From assembly GCA_937894675.1 (NCBI GenBank), contig CALCQO010000040.1:1-64000 (forward strand): 64,000 nt of DNA. Reading direction: 5' to 3'. Position numbers and translations under genes: made by a program. The number at the start of each line of letters is the position of its first letter. Position 1 is the first letter of the stretch. This stretch comes from an uncultured Clostridia bacterium. Its GTDB lineage: Bacteria > Bacillota > Clostridia > Christensenellales > Aristaeellaceae. The notes under the pieces are model-generated. The model was not told where the DNA came from and did not search any database. It was given only the letters and a program-made list of their open reading frames with translations. Of the stretch, positions 17,533-26,544 are shown piece by piece.

Positions 17533-18030
17533 ATGACATTTTCCGAAGCTTTGCGCCTGGCCCGTAAGGAGCGGGGCCTGTCCCAGGAAGACCTTGCGGA
17601 GATGCTGGGCGTCAGCCGCCAGGCGGTATCCAAGTGGGAACTGGGGGAAGGCTACCCCGAGGTGGAAAAACTGATGCTCTTGTCCAAACAGCTGGGCGTA
17701 TCCCTGGACAGCCTGCTGATGGACGCCCCCAAAGAGCAGGACAGCCCCCGGCAGGTAACGGGCAAGGTATGGATACGCTCCTTCGACGGCAAGACGCTGG
17801 TCAACTGCTACAAGGTGCTCAGCAGCAAGCAGTTTGCCTCCCGCAAGGATGAGCCCAAGTTTGCCCTGTTTGGCGTGGACGGGCAAAACTTCTTTGGGGA
17901 AAACACCACGGTGCTGGGCTGGTACGCCGATGAGGAGAGCATTCAACAAGAAATCGCCCAGATTATGCGGGCGCTGATGGAGGGCATCCCCTCCTACCAG
18001 CTGCAGTACACCGCCCCGGTGAAAGCCTAA
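17533..18030 (+). CDS. XRE-family HTH regulator
   Basis: A 165-aa protein with an N-terminal helix-turn-helix of the XRE/Cro type (ARKERGLSQEDLAEMLGVSR followed by QAVSKWELGEG) and a roughly 95-aa C-terminal domain of unknown function with a beta-rich look. The ATG at 17533 is the best start (GAAAGGATG upstream); an in-frame ATG at 17500 would add 11 residues. It sits between the bceRS-like and bceAB-like genes, an unusual insertion in a Bce module, and could tune it, but no target is shown. Confidence 0.8.
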   Translation: MTFSEALRLARKERGLSQEDLAEMLGVSRQAVSKWELGEGYPEVEKLMLLSKQLGVSLDSLLMDAPKEQDSPRQVTGKVWIRSFDGKTLVNCYKVLSSKQFASRKDEPKFALFGVDGQNFFGENTTVLGWYADEESIQQEIAQIMRALMEGIPSYQLQYTAPVKA

Positions 18031-18084
18031 TGGTGGGGCGTCAAGCTGGCGGAGTAACGCCAATTTGCGTCCAACATGACAGAA

Positions 18085-18113
18085 TTGTAAGGTTGCTCCC
18101 CGCTTTTGTAAGG
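18085..18113 (+). promoter_or_regulatory. direct repeat, candidate response-regulator operator
   Basis: TTGTAAGG occurs twice (18085-18092 and 18106-18113), starts 21 bases apart, two helical turns, as expected for side-by-side OmpR-family binding. It lies about 70 bases before the ABC transporter start; a TATCAT at 18145-18150 could be the -10 element, with no good -35, fitting an activated promoter. Confidence 0.5.
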
Positions 18114-18180
18114 AAAAACTAAGGCAGGGGGGCGCCTTTCCCTGTATCATCAGGCCATACCAAGCAAGGAGGATGAAGGA

Positions 18181-18945
18181 ATGGCCATACTGGACGTACA
18201 AAACATTAAAAAAGTCTACACCACCCGCTTTGGGGCGAGCAAGGTGCAGGCGTTAAGCGATATTTCCTTTTCCGTGGAGGAGCGGGAGTTTGTCGCCATC
18301 ATGGGGGAGTCGGGCTCGGGCAAGACCACGCTGCTGAACATCCTGGCGGCGCTGGACAAGCCCACTTCCGGCGAGGTGCTGCTGGACGGCAAGCCCATCA
18401 GCAGCCTGACGGACAAGGAGCTGTCCGGTTTCCGCAGGCAGAACCTGGGCTTTGTGTTCCAGGATTTCAACCTGCTGGATACCTTTACCCTGCGGGATAA
18501 TATCTACCTGCCCCTGGTGCTAGCCGGCGATGTGTCCCCCGCGGACATGGCCCAGCGCATCGAACCCCTCAGCCAGAACCTGGGCATCCAAAAGCTGCTG
18601 GACAAGTACCCCTATGAGGTGTCCGGCGGCGAAAAACAGCGGGCCGCCGTCGCCCGGGCCATGATTACCGGCCCCCGGCTGCTGCTGGCGGACGAGCCCA
18701 CCGGCGCCCTGGACTCCCGCGCCACAGAGGGGCTGCTGAATATTTTTGACGAGGTCAACCGCCAGGGGCAAACCATCCTGATGGTGACCCACTCGGTAAA
18801 GGCCGCCAGCTACGCCCGGCGCATCCTGTTCATCAAGGACGGCACCCTGTTCCACCAATTGTACCGGGGGGATATGCACCAAAACGCCTTCTACCAGAAG
18901 ATCACCGACGCCCTCTCGGCGCTGATGACAGGAGGCGCGCAATGA
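18181..18945 (+). CDS. ABC transporter ATPase (BceA-like)
   Basis: A 254-aa MacB/BceA-type ATPase. Walker A GESGSGKT at residues 42-49, Q loop in FVFQDFN, signature VSGGEKQR near 145 and Walker B LLLADEPTG near 165. It partners the 10-TM permease whose start overlaps its stop by four bases. Together they should free or export cell-wall-targeting peptides and act as the sensor for the upstream kinase. RBS AAGGAGGATGAAGGA. Confidence 0.93.
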   Translation: MAILDVQNIKKVYTTRFGASKVQALSDISFSVEEREFVAIMGESGSGKTTLLNILAALDKPTSGEVLLDGKPISSLTDKELSGFRRQNLGFVFQDFNLLDTFTLRDNIYLPLVLAGDVSPADMAQRIEPLSQNLGIQKLLDKYPYEVSGGEKQRAAVARAMITGPRLLLADEPTGALDSRATEGLLNIFDEVNRQGQTILMVTHSVKAASYARRILFIKDGTLFHQLYRGDMHQNAFYQKITDALSALMTGGAQ

Positions 18946-20948
18946 AACACCCCGCCTTCTATACCCGGCTGACTTTCTCCTCCCTCAAGCGGAACATGAG
19001 CGCCTGGCTGCCCTATCTGCTGAGCGTGACGGGCACGGTCATCATGCTGCTGATTATGCGGGCCCTGTCGGCCAGCCCCACCCTGGAAGAGTTGTACGGC
19101 GGGCGCACCATCCAGCGCACCTTGTCCATGGGGGTCATGGTGGCGCAGCTGTTCGCCGTGATTTTTATCCTGTACACCCACAGCTTTCTGCTCAAGCGCA
19201 GGCGGCAGGAGTTCGGCCTGTTCACCGTGCTTGGCCTGGAAAAAAGACACCTGGGGCGGGTGCTGGCCATAGAGACCCTGTTCACCGCCCTTCTTTCCAC
19301 CGCCCTGGGCCTCTTGCTGGGGGCGCTGCTGTGCAAGCTGATGTACCTGATGATTCTGCGCCTGCTGGGGGCCGCCCCCCAGACACCGTTGGCCATCCCG
19401 GCGGATGTGTACCTGAAAACCGCTTTGGAGTTCCTCATCATCCACGCCCTGACACTGGTGATTACCCTGCGCCAGGTGCATACCAACAACCCCATCGAGC
19501 TGCTGCGGGGCGGCGCCCAGGGGGAAAAGCCCATGCGGAACCGGCGGGTGCTGGCCGTCATCGGTCTGGGGCTGCTGGCGGCGGGCTATGCCCTGTCGTT
19601 GACGGTGCAAAACGCCATGCAGAGCATCGGCACCTTCTTTCTGGCGGTGCTGCTGGTGATATTGGGCACCTACGCCCTGTTTCTGTGGGGCTCCGTCGCG
19701 GGACTGAAGGCGATGCAGGGCAACAAGAAATTCTATTACCAGGCCAAAAACTTCCCGGTGGTGGCGGGCATGGTGCACAGAATGAAGCGCAACGCCGTGG
19801 GGCTTGCCACCATCTGCATCCTGTCCACCATGGTGCTGGTGATGGTGGCGGCTACCGGCAGCCTGTTTCTGGGCCGGGAGGACGCCCTACTGTCCCGAGG
19901 CCGGGACGCCCGCTTTACCTTTATCCCGGTGGAGAAGGACGATGTTCCCCCTGTGTGGAACATCATCCGCAAGGAAGCGGAGAAGCTGAACATCCCCCTG
20001 TCCGGCGAGGCGGGCTACCGCAACGCCGAGATGTATGTGCCAAGGGAGGAAGGCCAGGCCGCCTACCAGGAGGGGGAGGGCAATCTGTTCCAGAGCATTT
20101 CCTTTACCCTGGTGCCCTGGGAGGACTTTGCCCCCCTGTACCCAAAGGAACAGGCCCCCGCCCCCGGTGAAGCGCTGTATTTCAGCGCCTACGGCAAGGA
20201 TTTGCCGGATCAATACGATAAGATGGGCATACCCCTGCGCATGGTTCGCCGCCTGGAGGCCATCAAACCCCTGGATGAGGAGCGCCAAGCCCTGATGGAA
20301 ACCTACACCGTGATTCTACTCGAGGAGGATCTGGGCGCCCTGGGCCGCGCGGCGCCAGACGGGTTTGCCGCGGACCTGCGCTACAATGTTTCCTTTGACA
20401 CGGGCGATGTGGACACCCAGGAGGCCTGGACGCTGGTGAACAACACCCAGAACAAGGTGGCCGCTTTCCTGATGGACAAAGCCCTCCCCCTGCGGGGCAA
20501 AACCACCACCTTCGGCAGCCATGTCGCCCTGGAGCGGGCGGACTTCAACGCCATGTACGGCGGGCTGCTGTTTGTGGCGGTGTTCCTGGGCGCGCTGTTC
20601 ATCATGGCCCTGGTGCTGATTATCTACTACAAGCAGGTGTCCGAAGGCTATGAAGACAGGCAGGGCTTCCGCATCATGCGCAAAGTGGGCATGAGCGATG
20701 AGGAAGTGCGCGCCGCCATCAAAAGCCAGGTGCTGCTGGTGTTCTTCCTGCCCCTGTTGATGGCGGGGCTGCACATGCTGGCCGCCTTCAACATCACGCT
20801 GAAGGTGCTGGAAATGCTGATGCTGACCAACGCCGGCCTCTTCGCCCTGGTGTCCCTTGGCACCTTCCTGCTGTTCGCCCTGTTCTACCTGGCGGTCTAC
20901 CTCAAAACCACCGGCAGCTACTACAAGGTGGTCAACAGCGCCGTCTGA
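18942..20948 (+). CDS. FtsX-like ABC permease (BceB-like)
   Basis: A 668-aa permease of the BceB family: an N-terminal TM helix, groups of helices to about residue 310, a large extracellular domain of about 210 residues (about 315-525) containing QEAWTLVNNTQNKV, then three or four C-terminal helices ending YLKTTGSYYKVV. The large loop between TM7 and TM8 is the family hallmark and the drug-sensing part. Translation is coupled to the ATPase gene by ATGA overlap. A strong terminator follows. Confidence 0.92.
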   Translation: MKHPAFYTRLTFSSLKRNMSAWLPYLLSVTGTVIMLLIMRALSASPTLEELYGGRTIQRTLSMGVMVAQLFAVIFILYTHSFLLKRRRQEFGLFTVLGLEKRHLGRVLAIETLFTALLSTALGLLLGALLCKLMYLMILRLLGAAPQTPLAIPADVYLKTALEFLIIHALTLVITLRQVHTNNPIELLRGGAQGEKPMRNRRVLAVIGLGLLAAGYALSLTVQNAMQSIGTFFLAVLLVILGTYALFLWGSVAGLKAMQGNKKFYYQAKNFPVVAGMVHRMKRNAVGLATICILSTMVLVMVAATGSLFLGREDALLSRGRDARFTFIPVEKDDVPPVWNIIRKEAEKLNIPLSGEAGYRNAEMYVPREEGQAAYQEGEGNLFQSISFTLVPWEDFAPLYPKEQAPAPGEALYFSAYGKDLPDQYDKMGIPLRMVRRLEAIKPLDEERQALMETYTVILLEEDLGALGRAAPDGFAADLRYNVSFDTGDVDTQEAWTLVNNTQNKVAAFLMDKALPLRGKTTTFGSHVALERADFNAMYGGLLFVAVFLGALFIMALVLIIYYKQVSEGYEDRQGFRIMRKVGMSDEEVRAAIKSQVLLVFFLPLLMAGLHMLAAFNITLKVLEMLMLTNAGLFALVSLGTFLLFALFYLAVYLKTTGSYYKVVNSAV

Positions 20949-20976
20949 AACGGCACGGATACACGGCCTTCAACCG

Positions 20977-21001
20977 CCGCCCCGATTAACCATCGGGGCG
21001 G
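20977..21001 (+). terminator. terminator after the Bce operon
   Basis: Perfect 10-bp stem CCGCCCCGAT / ATCGGGGCGG with 5-base loop, followed by TGTATTTTCTGTATTT. Confidence 0.85.
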
Positions 21002-21019
21002 TGTATTTTCTGTATTTCC

Positions 21020-21048
21020 TTGACAGATTTGGCTTTCCTTCATAAAAT
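21020..21048 (+). promoter_or_regulatory. sigma-A promoter of the Fbp-type transporter operon
   Basis: TTGACA (21020-21025), 17-base spacer, TAAAAT (21043-21048); the coding start is 41 bases downstream. Confidence 0.85.
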
Positions 21049-21089
21049 AGAGGCACCCAAGTGAATATCGTTGGAAAGGAAACACCCGT

Positions 21090-22169
21090 ATGAAAAAATT
21101 CTTAGTGTACCTCCTGACTGCGGCCCTGGTTCTGGGGCTGGTGCCTGCCATGGCGGAAAATGACGCCTATATGCAGGAATTGGTGCAGGCCGCCCAGGCG
21201 GAAGGGGAAATCGTCATCTACGGTTCCTCCGAGGAAGCCCATGTAGCCGCCGTAGCCAAGAAGTTTGAAGAGCTCTACGGCATCAAAACCTATTTCACCC
21301 GCCTGTCCACAGGCGAAGTGCAGGCCAAAATCACCGAAGAAAACGGCAACCCCTCCGCCGACGTGTGGTTTGGCGGCACCACCGACCCCTACAACGAAGT
21401 AGCCGCTTCCGGCCTGCTGGAAGCCTATGAGGCCAAGAATGCCGTCAACCTGGTCAGCGACATGTACAAGGACAAGGACGGCTACTGGTATGGCATCTAC
21501 AAGGGCATCCTGGGCTTCATGGTGAACACCGAGGAGCTGGAGCGCATGAACCTGCCCGTGCCCGAGGGCTGGGACGACCTGGTCAAGCCCGAGTACAAGG
21601 GCTTGGTCTGGATGAGCAACCCCAACACCGCCGGCACGGCGAAGCTGATCATCAACACCATGGTGCAGATGAAGGGCCACGACGAGGCCATGAAATACTT
21701 TGTGGAACTGGACAAGAACATCGCCCAGTACACCAAGTCCGGCTCCGGCCCCTCCAAGAAGGTGGGCATCGGCGAGTGCGTCATCGGCATTGGCTTCCTG
21801 CATGACGGCATCACCCAGATTCTGATGGGCTACGATAACATCAAGCTGGTCATCCCCAAGGAAGGCACCAGCTTTGAAGTGGGCGCCACCGCCATGTTCA
21901 AGGGCGCCAAGCACCCCAACGCCGCCAAACTGTGGATTGAATACTGCTTAACCCCTGACGCCGTGGACATCGCCAAGGAGCATGACGCCTACCAGTTCCT
22001 GGTGCTCAGCAACGCCACCCAGCCCCAGCAGGCGGTGGACTTTGGCCTGGATCCCGACAATGTCATCGAATACGACTTTGAGGACGCCAAGAAGAATACC
22101 TCCAACTATGTGAAGGATTACTTCGACGCCCTGGGCGCCGCCGCGGACGACCGCTTCAAGACCGAGTAA
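21090..22169 (+). CDS. ABC transporter substrate-binding protein, AfuA/FbpA-like
   Basis: A 359-aa exported binding protein of the periplasmic binding protein type II fold. It has a Sec signal peptide (MKKFLVYLLTAALVLGLVPA, cleavage after AMA) but no lipobox cysteine, notable for a Gram-positive, where binding proteins are usually lipoproteins. Regions such as GEIVIYGSSEE near 36 and NPSADVWFGGTTDPYNEV near 88 fit the Fe(III)/phosphonate/thiamine-type binding proteins. Substrate cannot be assigned: iron(III) is the default label, and 2-aminoethylphosphonate or another solute is possible. It heads a three-gene importer operon. Confidence 0.82.
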   Translation: MKKFLVYLLTAALVLGLVPAMAENDAYMQELVQAAQAEGEIVIYGSSEEAHVAAVAKKFEELYGIKTYFTRLSTGEVQAKITEENGNPSADVWFGGTTDPYNEVAASGLLEAYEAKNAVNLVSDMYKDKDGYWYGIYKGILGFMVNTEELERMNLPVPEGWDDLVKPEYKGLVWMSNPNTAGTAKLIINTMVQMKGHDEAMKYFVELDKNIAQYTKSGSGPSKKVGIGECVIGIGFLHDGITQILMGYDNIKLVIPKEGTSFEVGATAMFKGAKHPNAAKLWIEYCLTPDAVDIAKEHDAYQFLVLSNATQPQQAVDFGLDPDNVIEYDFEDAKKNTSNYVKDYFDALGAAADDRFKTE

Positions 22170-22185
22170 GCACCCATAGCCTTCA

Positions 22186-22219
22186 GGGGCTGCAACAATC
22201 TTCCGGTTGTTGCAGCCCC
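22186..22219 (+). terminator. intra-operon hairpin after the binding-protein gene
   Basis: 13-bp perfect stem GGGGCTGCAACAA / TTGTTGCAGCCCC with an 8-base loop and no T run. It lies between the binding protein and permease genes and likely stabilises or partly terminates the message so that more binding protein than permease is made. Confidence 0.7.
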
Positions 22220-22254
22220 TTGCCTATTGAACCAAGCGAAGGGGGGACGAGCCT

Positions 22255-24222
22255 ATCCCACGCACCCAACAGAGCGCTTCGCTGGAGCGCAAGAAATTCT
22301 TCGCCGACCCCGTCATGGTGGGGGTTATCCTGCTGCTGATTCTGTTCCTGTCCCTGTTTATCCTCTATCCCTTAAGCATGCTGATGGCGGACTCGGTGTA
22401 CTCCCCCTCCTCCTACACGGTGTACACCGTCAGCCAGAGCCAGGAGGAGGTGCAGCAGTTTTTTGAGGCCCAGGGCGAAACGGTGCGGCAGCTGAGCATC
22501 AGCCACCGCCCGGTGCTGACCGTGCCCACGGTGGAAGGGCTTAGCGTGGTGGAAAAACTTGGCAAGACCGCCAGCACCACCTATATGGCGGGGCTTTTGC
22601 ACGAAGGGCTGGACAGCACCGCCGTCGCCGTGTACGACAAGAGCGCCGGCATCTTTTCCCTGGAGTCCTTCCCCCATATCTTTGGGGATTATACCTTCAA
22701 CCGCGCCTTTACCAACACCCTGTGGCTGGGCCTGATAACCGGCCTTGGCTCCATGCTGCTGGGGCTGCTGTTCGCGTATGTGGACTGCTATGTGAAGGTG
22801 CGCAGCCGCCTGATGAAAAAGCTGTTCGACGTGGTGAGCATGCTGCCGGTGGTGTCGCCGCCCTTTGTGCTGAGCCTGTCGATGATTCTGCTCTTTGGCA
22901 AGTCGGGGCTGATTACCCGGCAGGTGCTGGGCATTTATGACAGCGATGTATACGGCCTCAGCGGCATCGCCATTGTGCAGACGCTGACCTTTTTCCCCGT
23001 CTGCTACCTGATGCTCAAGGGCCTTTTGAAGAACATCGACCCCTCCATGGAGGAGGCCGCCCGGGACATGGGCGCCAGCCGCTGGACGGTGTTTAAAACC
23101 GTTACCTTCCCCCTGCTGCTGCCCGGCCTTGGCAACGCGTTCCTGGTAACCTTCATCGAGTCGGTGGCCGACTTTGCCAACCCCATGCTCATTGGCGGCA
23201 GCTATGATACCCTGGCCACCACCATCTACCTGCGCATTACCGGCGGCACCTACGACACCCAGGGCGCGGCCGCCATGGCGGTGGTGCTGCTGAGTTTAAC
23301 CATCTTCCTCTTCCTGGTGCAGAAATACTACCTGGAAGCCAAGACGGCCGCCACCCTGACGGGCAAGGCCTCCCGGGCGCGCATGCCCATTACCGAAAAG
23401 AGCGTTACCCGGCCGCTGACCATTCTGTGCTTTGGGGTGTCGGTGTTCGTGGTGCTGATGTATGTGGCCATCCCCTTCGGCTCGCTGTTTAAATTGTGGG
23501 GCCGGGATTACTCCCTCTCCCTGCGCTGGTACGAGCAGCTGATTAAGCAGGACGGCTTCAAGGCGTTCAAGGACTCCTTCATGCTCAGCTTTATCGCTTC
23601 GCCCATTACCGCGCTGCTGAGCATGATTATCAGCTACCTGGTGGTCAAAAAGCGCTTCCGGGGCCGCGGGTTTATCGAGTTTGTGTCCATCCTGGCCATG
23701 GCAGTGCCCGGCACCGTGCTGGGCGTGGGCTTTATCCGCGGGTTTGCCAACGGCGTGTTCCGCACAGGCTTCCTGCAGGGCATCTACGGCACGGGCATTA
23801 TCCTGGTGATTGTCTTCGTGGTGCGCTCGCTGCCGGTGGGTACCCGCAGCGGCATCTCCGCCCTTAGGCAAATCCACCCCTCCATTGAGGAAAGCGCCTA
23901 CGACCTGGGCGCCGGGTCGGGCAAGGTGTTCACATCCGTCACCCTGCCGCTGATTAAGGATTCCTTCTTCTCCGGGCTGGTCACCACCTTTGTGCGCTCC
24001 ATCACGGCGATTTCCGCCATCATCCTGCTGGTGACGCCCAAGTACCTGCTGATCACCACCCGCATCAACGAGTTTGCCGAAAAGGGCAGCTACGGCATCG
24101 CCTGCGCGTACGCCACCATCCTCATCGCCATTGTGTACGCCAGCATCCTGCTGATGAACCTGTTCATCAAGTATTTCGGCACATCCAAGCAAGTAAGGGA
24201 GGCCAACGCGAATGTCGGATAA
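22255..24222 (+). CDS. Fbp-type ABC permease with two fused domains
   Basis: A large permease with about 12 helices and two copies of the binding-protein-dependent transport domain (EAA loops at EEAARDMGASRWTVFKTVTF and ESAYDLGAGSGKVFTSVTLP), typical of the FbpB/AfuB class. A roughly 85-residue extracellular insertion follows TM1. The start is uncertain: the first ATG (22315) begins inside the first hydrophobic segment and has no ribosome site, while GAAGGGGGGAC at 22237-22247 points to the ATC codon at 22255, giving 655 aa. It overlaps the ATPase gene. Confidence 0.85.
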   Translation: MPRTQQSASLERKKFFADPVMVGVILLLILFLSLFILYPLSMLMADSVYSPSSYTVYTVSQSQEEVQQFFEAQGETVRQLSISHRPVLTVPTVEGLSVVEKLGKTASTTYMAGLLHEGLDSTAVAVYDKSAGIFSLESFPHIFGDYTFNRAFTNTLWLGLITGLGSMLLGLLFAYVDCYVKVRSRLMKKLFDVVSMLPVVSPPFVLSLSMILLFGKSGLITRQVLGIYDSDVYGLSGIAIVQTLTFFPVCYLMLKGLLKNIDPSMEEAARDMGASRWTVFKTVTFPLLLPGLGNAFLVTFIESVADFANPMLIGGSYDTLATTIYLRITGGTYDTQGAAAMAVVLLSLTIFLFLVQKYYLEAKTAATLTGKASRARMPITEKSVTRPLTILCFGVSVFVVLMYVAIPFGSLFKLWGRDYSLSLRWYEQLIKQDGFKAFKDSFMLSFIASPITALLSMIISYLVVKKRFRGRGFIEFVSILAMAVPGTVLGVGFIRGFANGVFRTGFLQGIYGTGIILVIVFVVRSLPVGTRSGISALRQIHPSIEESAYDLGAGSGKVFTSVTLPLIKDSFFSGLVTTFVRSITAISAIILLVTPKYLLITTRINEFAEKGSYGIACAYATILIAIVYASILLMNLFIKYFGTSKQVREANANVG

Positions 24223-25303
24223 AAAAGGCATCAGGCTGGAAAACATCTCCAAAATATACGAGGATCCCAAGACTAAAAAACCCTTCTACGCGGTGAAGAA
24301 TGTCAGCCTGGACATCGCCCCGGGCGCGTTTGTCACGCTGCTGGGGCCCTCGGGCTGCGGCAAGACCACCACCCTGCGCATGATTGCCGGGTTTGAAAGC
24401 CCGGACGAGGGGGAAATCTACCTGGGGGGCGAGCCCATCAACGCGCTGACCCCCAACAAACGGGACACCGCCATGGTGTTCCAGAGCTACGCGCTGTTCC
24501 CCCACTATAATGTGTTTGACAATGTGGCCTACGGGCTGAAGCTGCGCAAGATGAGCAAGGAGGAAATCCACAAAAAGGTAATGGATATCCTGGACCTGGT
24601 GGAAATGACGGGCATGGAAAGCCGCATGACCAACCAGCTCTCCGGCGGCCAGCAACAGCGCGTGGCACTGGCCCGCGCTTTGGTGGTGGAGCCGGGGGTG
24701 CTGCTGTTTGACGAGCCGCTGTCCAACCTGGACGCCAAGCTGCGCGTTACCATGCGTACGGAAATCCGCCGCATCCAGCAAAAGTTGGGCATCACCGCCG
24801 TGTATGTTACCCATGACCAGTCCGAGGCCATGAGTTTGTCGGACGAAATCATCATCATGTACAAGGGCGTGGTGGCGCAGATGGGCAGCCCCCTGGACAT
24901 CTACTACCACCCCAACTCTGAGTTTGTAGCGGACTTCATCGGCGAAGCCAACTTCCTGCCCGCCAGGGTGGAAAAAAGCGAAGCGGGCATGGCCACCGTC
25001 AGCATCCATGGGCATCCGGTGCAGGTGCTCAACCCCGATGGGATCGCCCCGGGCACCCCCTGCCAGCTGCTGCTGCGCCCCGAGGCCGCCGTGATCGGCA
25101 AGGAGGGCAGCCTGCCCTGTAAGGTAACCCTGTCCTGCTTCATGGGCGCTTACCAGTACTATCAGGTGATGGTGGGGGATACGCTGGTGAAGATCAACGA
25201 CAGCTGCCCCATCAATAAACATATCTTCCAGGTGGGGGACGACGCCTTCCTGTCCTTCGGCGCCGACTGCGCCCACCTGCTGAGGGAAGAAGCGCAAGAA
25301 TAG
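24212..25303 (+). CDS. Fbp/Pot-type ABC transporter ATPase
   Basis: A 363-aa importer ATPase with Walker A GPSGCGKT (45-52), signature LSGGQQQRVALARAL near 143, Walker B LLFDEPLSNLDAKL near 168, and a C-terminal TOBE regulatory domain (about 255-355). It overlaps the permease gene by 11 bases and completes a binding protein, permease, ATPase importer. RBS AAGGGAGGCCAACGCG. Confidence 0.92.
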   Translation: MSDKKGIRLENISKIYEDPKTKKPFYAVKNVSLDIAPGAFVTLLGPSGCGKTTTLRMIAGFESPDEGEIYLGGEPINALTPNKRDTAMVFQSYALFPHYNVFDNVAYGLKLRKMSKEEIHKKVMDILDLVEMTGMESRMTNQLSGGQQQRVALARALVVEPGVLLFDEPLSNLDAKLRVTMRTEIRRIQQKLGITAVYVTHDQSEAMSLSDEIIIMYKGVVAQMGSPLDIYYHPNSEFVADFIGEANFLPARVEKSEAGMATVSIHGHPVQVLNPDGIAPGTPCQLLLRPEAAVIGKEGSLPCKVTLSCFMGAYQYYQVMVGDTLVKINDSCPINKHIFQVGDDAFLSFGADCAHLLREEAQE

Positions 25304-25644
25304 CCCAGGGAAACCCCTGCCGGGGTTTCCAAAGGGGAAGAATTCCCCTTTGGTGGGGCGCGGGGCAAAGCCCCGCATGCACACCCGCAAGCAAAACAGC
25401 GAAGCGCCTTTTGCGGTGGACAGGACAACAGAATAGATAACGAGAAGTAAAAACATTTGCGGGGAAGACTTCTTTTTGAAAAAAGAAGCCTTCCCCGTAC
25501 CCCATCCAGAAAAACGTTAGCCATTTATCAACCCTGAACAATTTACCCTAGCAGACACATCAGCATAATTGGCTTCTATGGGTTACAATAACCGAAGGAA
25601 AGCCCAGCCTTCAGGGCTGCCAATCAGAATAGAAGGAGGGAAAC
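25304..25644. repeat. family A dispersed repeat and gene-free gap
   Basis: A 341-base gap without genes. It starts with a family A palindromic repeat in reverse orientation (about 25311-25418), with stems GGTTTCC...AAAGGGG, GGGGAA/TTCCCC and GCGGGGC/GCCCCGC, and the lead CCGCAAAAGGCGC on its complement. A further long hairpin at about 25470-25500 (GGGGAAGACTTCTTTTTG then AAAAAAGAAGCCTTCCCC) could end the transporter transcript. A smaller GCCC/GGGC hairpin near 25602 precedes the racemase. Confidence 0.7.
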
Positions 25645-26334
25645 ATGAAGACAATTGGGTTGCTTGGCGGGATGAGCTGGGAAAGCACCGTGACATACTA
25701 TCAAATCATTAACGAAACCATCAAGGCGCGCCTAGGCGGATTACATTCCGCAAAAATCTATCTGCACAGTGTTGATTTCGCGGAAATCGAGAAACACCAA
25801 TCCAAGGGCGAGTGGGACAAAAGCGCGGTGATTCTTTCCAAGGCAGCGAAGAGCCTTGAACAAGCCGGCGCAGATTACATCGTCATTTGCACCAATACCA
25901 TGCATAAAGTAGCGCCGGATATCGAGAAAGAAATCAACATTCCCATTGTTCACATTGCTGACGCGACAGCGGAGGAATTGCAGAAGGATGGCATAAAACG
26001 GGTTGCTCTTCTGGGAACGAAATACACAATGACGCAGGATTTTTATAAACAAAGAATCCAAGCAAGAGGCATCGAGGTGATGATACCGGATGCTGAGGAT
26101 GTGGACATCGTTAATCAGGTCATCTACGACGAACTATGCCTTGGCAAAATCAGCAGTGATTCCCGTAAAGAGTTTGTCCGTATCATTGCCGGTTTACAGG
26201 ATGAAGGGGCGGAAGGCGTCATCTTGGGATGCACAGAAATCGGGTTGTTAATCGGGAAAGAGGATTCTTCCCTGCCGGTGTATGATACGGCGCAGATTCA
26301 CGCGCGCGTCGCCGCTCTCAAATCTCTGGAGTAG
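25645..26334 (+). CDS. aspartate/glutamate racemase family protein
   Basis: A 229-aa member of the Asp/Glu racemase family, which interconverts L- and D-amino acids without cofactors using two cysteines. The first lies in VICTNTMHKV near residue 83 and the second in GCTEIGLLI near 193; both are intact. The N-terminal IGLLGGMSWESTVTYYQIIN is typical of the aspartate racemase/YgeA branch. D-aspartate for peptidoglycan cross-bridges is one possible use. The gene is somewhat less GC-rich than its neighbours. RBS AGAAGGAGGGAAAC. Confidence 0.88.
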   Translation: MKTIGLLGGMSWESTVTYYQIINETIKARLGGLHSAKIYLHSVDFAEIEKHQSKGEWDKSAVILSKAAKSLEQAGADYIVICTNTMHKVAPDIEKEINIPIVHIADATAEELQKDGIKRVALLGTKYTMTQDFYKQRIQARGIEVMIPDAEDVDIVNQVIYDELCLGKISSDSRKEFVRIIAGLQDEGAEGVILGCTEIGLLIGKEDSSLPVYDTAQIHARVAALKSLE

Positions 26335-26478
26335 TTGCCGGTTTCACGCGCCGATGTCCGCGTAACCCCGCACAGGAAAACCATACTGCCTTGCTCGAGG
26401 TGGGAAAACCCGGGCCGCGGGCTGCATACTTCCCGCGCAAACCAGAATAGGAGCAAAAGCTTTTACTCCTGACCTCCA

Positions 26479-26519
26479 TTGACAGGGTCCATGCTTATCC
26501 CTATAATGAACATTGTTCA
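26479..26519 (+). promoter_or_regulatory. consensus promoter and operator of the TetR gene
   Basis: A perfect sigma-A promoter: TTGACA (26479-26484), 17-base spacer, TATAAT (26502-26507). Overlapping the transcription start is the palindrome TGAACATTGTTCA (26507-26519), which recurs exactly before the next operon, so it is the likely TetR operator and implies autorepression. Confidence 0.8.
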
Positions 26520-26544
26520 GAGATTGTCCCAGGAGGTGAGTGCC

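Noticed and set aside
21090..25303. Naming the importer fbpABC (iron)
   Set aside because: The family also includes thiamine and phosphonate transporters and no iron-regulatory site was seen, so no gene symbol was given.
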